Source: Methanobacteriota archaeon
GTDB taxonomy: Archaea > Thermoplasmatota > Thermoplasmata > RBG-16-68-12
Length of the DNA: 6,911 nt
NCBI GenBank assembly: GCA_005878515.1
Contig: VBLZ01000160.1
Coordinates: 1-6,911, forward strand
Direction: 5' to 3'
In this document: positions 5,400-6,911 of the stretch, piece by piece
Layout of the letters: each line of letters begins with the position of its first letter
Numbering within the stretch: position 1 is the stretch's first letter
The notes under the pieces: generated by a model
Databases searched by the model: none
What the model was told of the DNA's origin: nothing
The model's input: only the letters and a program-made list of their open reading frames with translations
Made by a program: the position numbers and the translations under genes

Positions 5400-5660
5400 A
5401 TGATATCTCTCGGGATTGCAGCCGCCATCGGAGCCGCGATCGGAGCCGTCGCACTCGGGGCCGCGTCCGCCGCAGCGGATGGCGATGTCCCCGGCCTTGC
5501 GATTGCGCTCCAGCACATCCCGCCGACCACGCACAGCTATGAGGTCGTGACCGCGGTGAAGAACGCCCTCGCGGGTGGCGCCGCGGGTGGTGGGATCGGC
5601 GCAGCCGTGGCCGCTGTCGCGAAAGTCGGCGCGAAGGGCGCTGCTGCCGCGGCTCACTAG
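5400..5660 (+). CDS. 86-aa Ala/Gly-rich glycine-zipper peptide, possibly secreted or membrane-active
   Basis: No family is recognised. The 86 residues include 30 Ala and 14 Gly and form two hydrophobic helices. Helix 1 (about 3-26) has G11-x3-G15 and ends in ASAAA before D27, so it could be a signal peptide or a membrane span. A polar link follows (27-50; QHIPPTTHS at 38-46). Helix 2 (about 50-85) has stacked GxxxG pairs (G59/G63, G60/G64, G63/G67) and only lysines as charges (K54, K75, K79). This two-helix, cationic glycine-zipper plan recalls membrane-active peptides such as bacteriocins or small holins, but that is an analogy only. It is not an ATP synthase c-ring subunit: helix 2 lacks the required acidic residue. 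A perfect Shine-Dalgarno and a downstream pyrimidine-rich stretch support a real, self-contained gene. CATAAGAG at about 5352-5359 may be its TATA-like box. No maturation, export or immunity gene is visible next to it. Confidence 0.7.
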   Translation: MISLGIAAAIGAAIGAVALGAASAAADGDVPGLAIALQHIPPTTHSYEVVTAVKNALAGGAAGGGIGAAVAAVAKVGAKGAAAAAH

Positions 5661-5672
5661 GCCCGGCCAGCG

Positions 5673-5690
5673 TCTCTCCCTTTTTCTCTT
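5673..5690 (+). terminator. Pyrimidine-rich terminator candidate
   Basis: A C/T-only stretch with a run of five T (5681-5685) lies 12 nt after the stop of the small peptide gene and before convergent proC. Archaeal transcription commonly ends at T-rich sequence without a stem. A 5-bp stem, TCGGT/ACCGA (5690-5694, 5702-5706), follows it. Confidence 0.45.
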
Positions 5691-5716
5691 CGGTATCGGG
5701 GACCGACGCGGAGCGC

Positions 5717-6550
5717 CTACCCGTGGGACTTCGCGACTTCCGCCGCGAGATTCGCGGCCCGTTTCGACGCGGCCACGATCGCATCGCTAATCGCTGGCGG
5801 GACTCCTCGCTTCTCCATGACGGCCCAGCCCGCCTCGGTCGTCCCATTCGGTGTCGCGACCATCCGGAACAACTGCATCGGCTCGAGGCCGTCGATCAGA
5901 AGCAGTTCTGCGGTCCCCTTCATCGTCTGGAGCGCGAGCTTGTAGGCGACGTCCCGCGGCAACCCGGACCGCACCCCGCCTTCGATCATCGAGTGGGCGA
6001 GGGCCGCGATGAATCCCGGGCCACTGCCGCTCAGCCCCGTCACTGCATCGAGCATCGGCTCCTCGACCATCGTCACGCGACCGATCGCACCGAAGATCTC
6101 CTCGACGACGAGCGCGTCGTGTTCGGTCGCACTGTGACCCAAGGCGAACGCCGTGGCGCCTTCGCCGACCGCGCAGGCGAGGTTGGGCATGATCCGCACG
6201 ACCCGCCCCTTCCCATCGAGCGACTTCTCGACGAACGCGGTGCGGACGCCCGCGGCCAGGGTGATTACCAGCGCATCGCGTTTGACGTGGCCCGCGATCC
6301 CGTTGACCAGCGCAGGCATGTCCTTCGGTTTCGCCGCGAGGACGAGGATGTCCGAATCCCGAGCGAGGTCCGCGACCGTGTTGAGGGACGTGACCCCGTG
6401 TTTCGCGGCGATCTCTCTCGCGCGGGCGGGAATGGCGTCGCTGACGAGGATCCTCGACGCCGGGACGACGCGCCCGACGATCAACCCGCGAACGAGCGCT
6501 TCGCCCATCTTGCCGACGCCGGCGATGCCAATCGTATGTTGCTTTTCCAT
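5717..6550 (-). CDS. proC: Pyrroline-5-carboxylate reductase
   Basis: This is a 277-aa protein that reduces 1-pyrroline-5-carboxylate to L-proline with NAD(P)H, the last step of proline synthesis in the cytoplasm. An N-terminal Rossmann fold shows G11-V-G13-K-M-G16. AAKP (72-75) corresponds to the family's KP motif, and RIMPNLA (119-125) is the substrate/cofactor loop. The C-terminal dimerisation domain carries the family signature TGLSGSGPGF (171-180) and ATPNGTTEAG (232-241). The length is typical (about 265-280). The ATG at 6550 is chosen because the Rossmann strand starts 5-6 residues later. An open frame reaches back to 6673 but would cross the promoter region and the start of pheT. A GGAG lies 10 nt upstream. 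The gene is divergent from pheT and convergent with the small peptide gene. No other proline gene is nearby. Confidence 0.95.
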   Translation of the reverse strand: MEKQHTIGIAGVGKMGEALVRGLIVGRVVPASRILVSDAIPARAREIAAKHGVTSLNTVADLARDSDILVLAAKPKDMPALVNGIAGHVKRDALVITLAAGVRTAFVEKSLDGKGRVVRIMPNLACAVGEGATAFALGHSATEHDALVVEEIFGAIGRVTMVEEPMLDAVTGLSGSGPGFIAALAHSMIEGGVRSGLPRDVAYKLALQTMKGTAELLLIDGLEPMQLFRMVATPNGTTEAGWAVMEKRGVPPAISDAIVAASKRAANLAAEVAKSHG

Positions 6551-6569
6551 GATGCCACGGCTCCGCGAT

Positions 6570-6585
6570 TCGCTTCCGAAAGCGA
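6570..6585 (-). repeat. 6-bp hairpin in the proC leader
   Basis: TCGCTT and AAGCGA pair perfectly around a 4-nt loop, about 20 nt before the proC ATG. If transcription starts near 6600 it would lie in the mRNA leader just upstream of the ribosome site. It could be an operator or simply chance. Confidence 0.3.
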
Positions 6586-6621
6586 CCGCACCGCCTTCTT
6601 GTTTTCCGTCCCCTGAAACTG

Positions 6622-6629
6622 TATAAATA
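6622..6629. promoter_or_regulatory. TATA box between divergent proC and pheT
   Basis: TATAAATA is the only clear TATA box in the 102-nt gap. The purine-rich GAAAC just upstream (6614-6618) is BRE-like and orients it toward pheT, with a predicted start at about 6652, next to the TTG. The wider sequence GTATAAATAC is nearly symmetric, so the same box might also serve proC, with a start near 6600 and a leader of about 50 nt. Confidence 0.65.
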
Positions 6630-6652
6630 CGGAGAAGACATCGGAGGCGTCC

Positions 6653-6911
6653 TTGACGAACGTCGACATCCATCGGGATGACCTGGCCGACCTCGTCGGC
6701 AAGTCGCTCTCGATTGAAGAATTCGTGGACCGGATCACCTTCATGGGCGCGGGTCCCGAGGGCGTCCAGGGCGACGTGATGACGTTCGACGTGTTCCCGA
6801 ACCGGCCGGACCTTTACTCGGTCGAAGGGATTGCCCGCGGGCTTCGCGGGTTCCTCGGCCTGGAGGTCGGCCTGCCCGTGTACCGGGTGGAGCCATCGGG
6901 GATCGAGTTCC
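6653..6911 (+). CDS. pheT: Phenylalanyl-tRNA synthetase beta subunit, N-terminal part (cut by the right edge)
   Basis: Eighty-six codons are visible. The protein is the beta chain of the alpha2-beta2 enzyme that charges tRNA-Phe with phenylalanine. The N-terminus VDIHRDDLADLVGKSLS (4-20) and the motif FPNRPDLYSVEGIARGLRG (48-66) are characteristic of the archaeal/eukaryotic-type beta chain. The start is TTG 6653: no ATG or GTG lies in frame before residue 31, and homologues begin at this point. GGAGG (6643-6647) lies 5 nt upstream. The TATA box centre is only about 27 nt away, so the Shine-Dalgarno may or may not be in the transcript. pheS is not directly upstream; instead proC is divergent. 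Whether pheS follows cannot be seen. Confidence 0.93.
   Translation, partial: MTNVDIHRDDLADLVGKSLSIEEFVDRITFMGAGPEGVQGDVMTFDVFPNRPDLYSVEGIARGLRGFLGLEVGLPVYRVEPSGIEF

Noticed and set aside
5723..6616. A 297-codon plus-strand open frame opposite proC
   Set aside because: It is antisense to a textbook proC with all family motifs, and its own composition (Arg, Asp, His) matches no fold.
1..6911. CRISPR array, insertion sequence or integration site
   Set aside because: No regularly spaced repeats, transposase or integrase gene, or terminal inverted repeats are visible. The tRNA 3' end is not repeated elsewhere in the window.

Overview
The window reads as chromosomal DNA from a GC-rich archaeon. 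A member of the Thermoplasmatota is my best guess, but that is an inference from overall style and not from a marker gene. Archaeal signs are an archaeal-type phenylalanyl-tRNA synthetase beta chain, a tRNA-Ile without an encoded CCA end, TATA-like boxes centred about 26-35 nt upstream of several start codons (leaderless or nearly leaderless genes), and Shine-Dalgarno motifs where a leader is present.

Layout. Positions 1-3299 are a minus-strand cluster read from right to left: a nitroreductase-family flavoprotein (2781-3299), a protein with two zinc ribbons followed by long coiled coils (1500-2744), and a very long coiled-coil protein that runs off the left edge (1-1493, 497 codons visible). 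The last two are 6 nt apart and probably translationally coupled. Positions 3300-3559 are a divergent regulatory gap with a strong inverted repeat against the promoter of a tRNA-Ile(GAU) gene (3560-3634). Next comes a small membrane-anchored protein with a calcium-loop motif (3734-4210, plus). It converges on a SHOCT-domain membrane protein with an extreme phenylalanine-rich segment (4238-4645, minus). That gene is divergent from a PadR-family repressor (4758-5195, plus), and the gap between them carries two copies of a 16-bp palindrome, the likely PadR operators.

Positions 5196-5399 are non-coding or nearly so. They hold a perfect 10-bp hairpin, a possible 18-codon ORF, and a perfect Shine-Dalgarno for an 86-aa Ala/Gly-rich glycine-zipper peptide (5400-5660, plus). 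A pyrimidine-rich stretch separates it from convergent proC (5717-6550, minus; last step of proline synthesis). proC is divergent from pheT (from 6653, plus, cut by the right edge), with one obvious TATA box between them.

How the parts relate. proC, pheT and the tRNA are housekeeping genes. The accessory parts are the coiled-coil pair, probably a structural or scaffold module of unknown role; the PadR/SHOCT pair, probably a self-controlled membrane-stress-type unit; and the small glycine-zipper peptide. None can be given a firm biological role from sequence alone.
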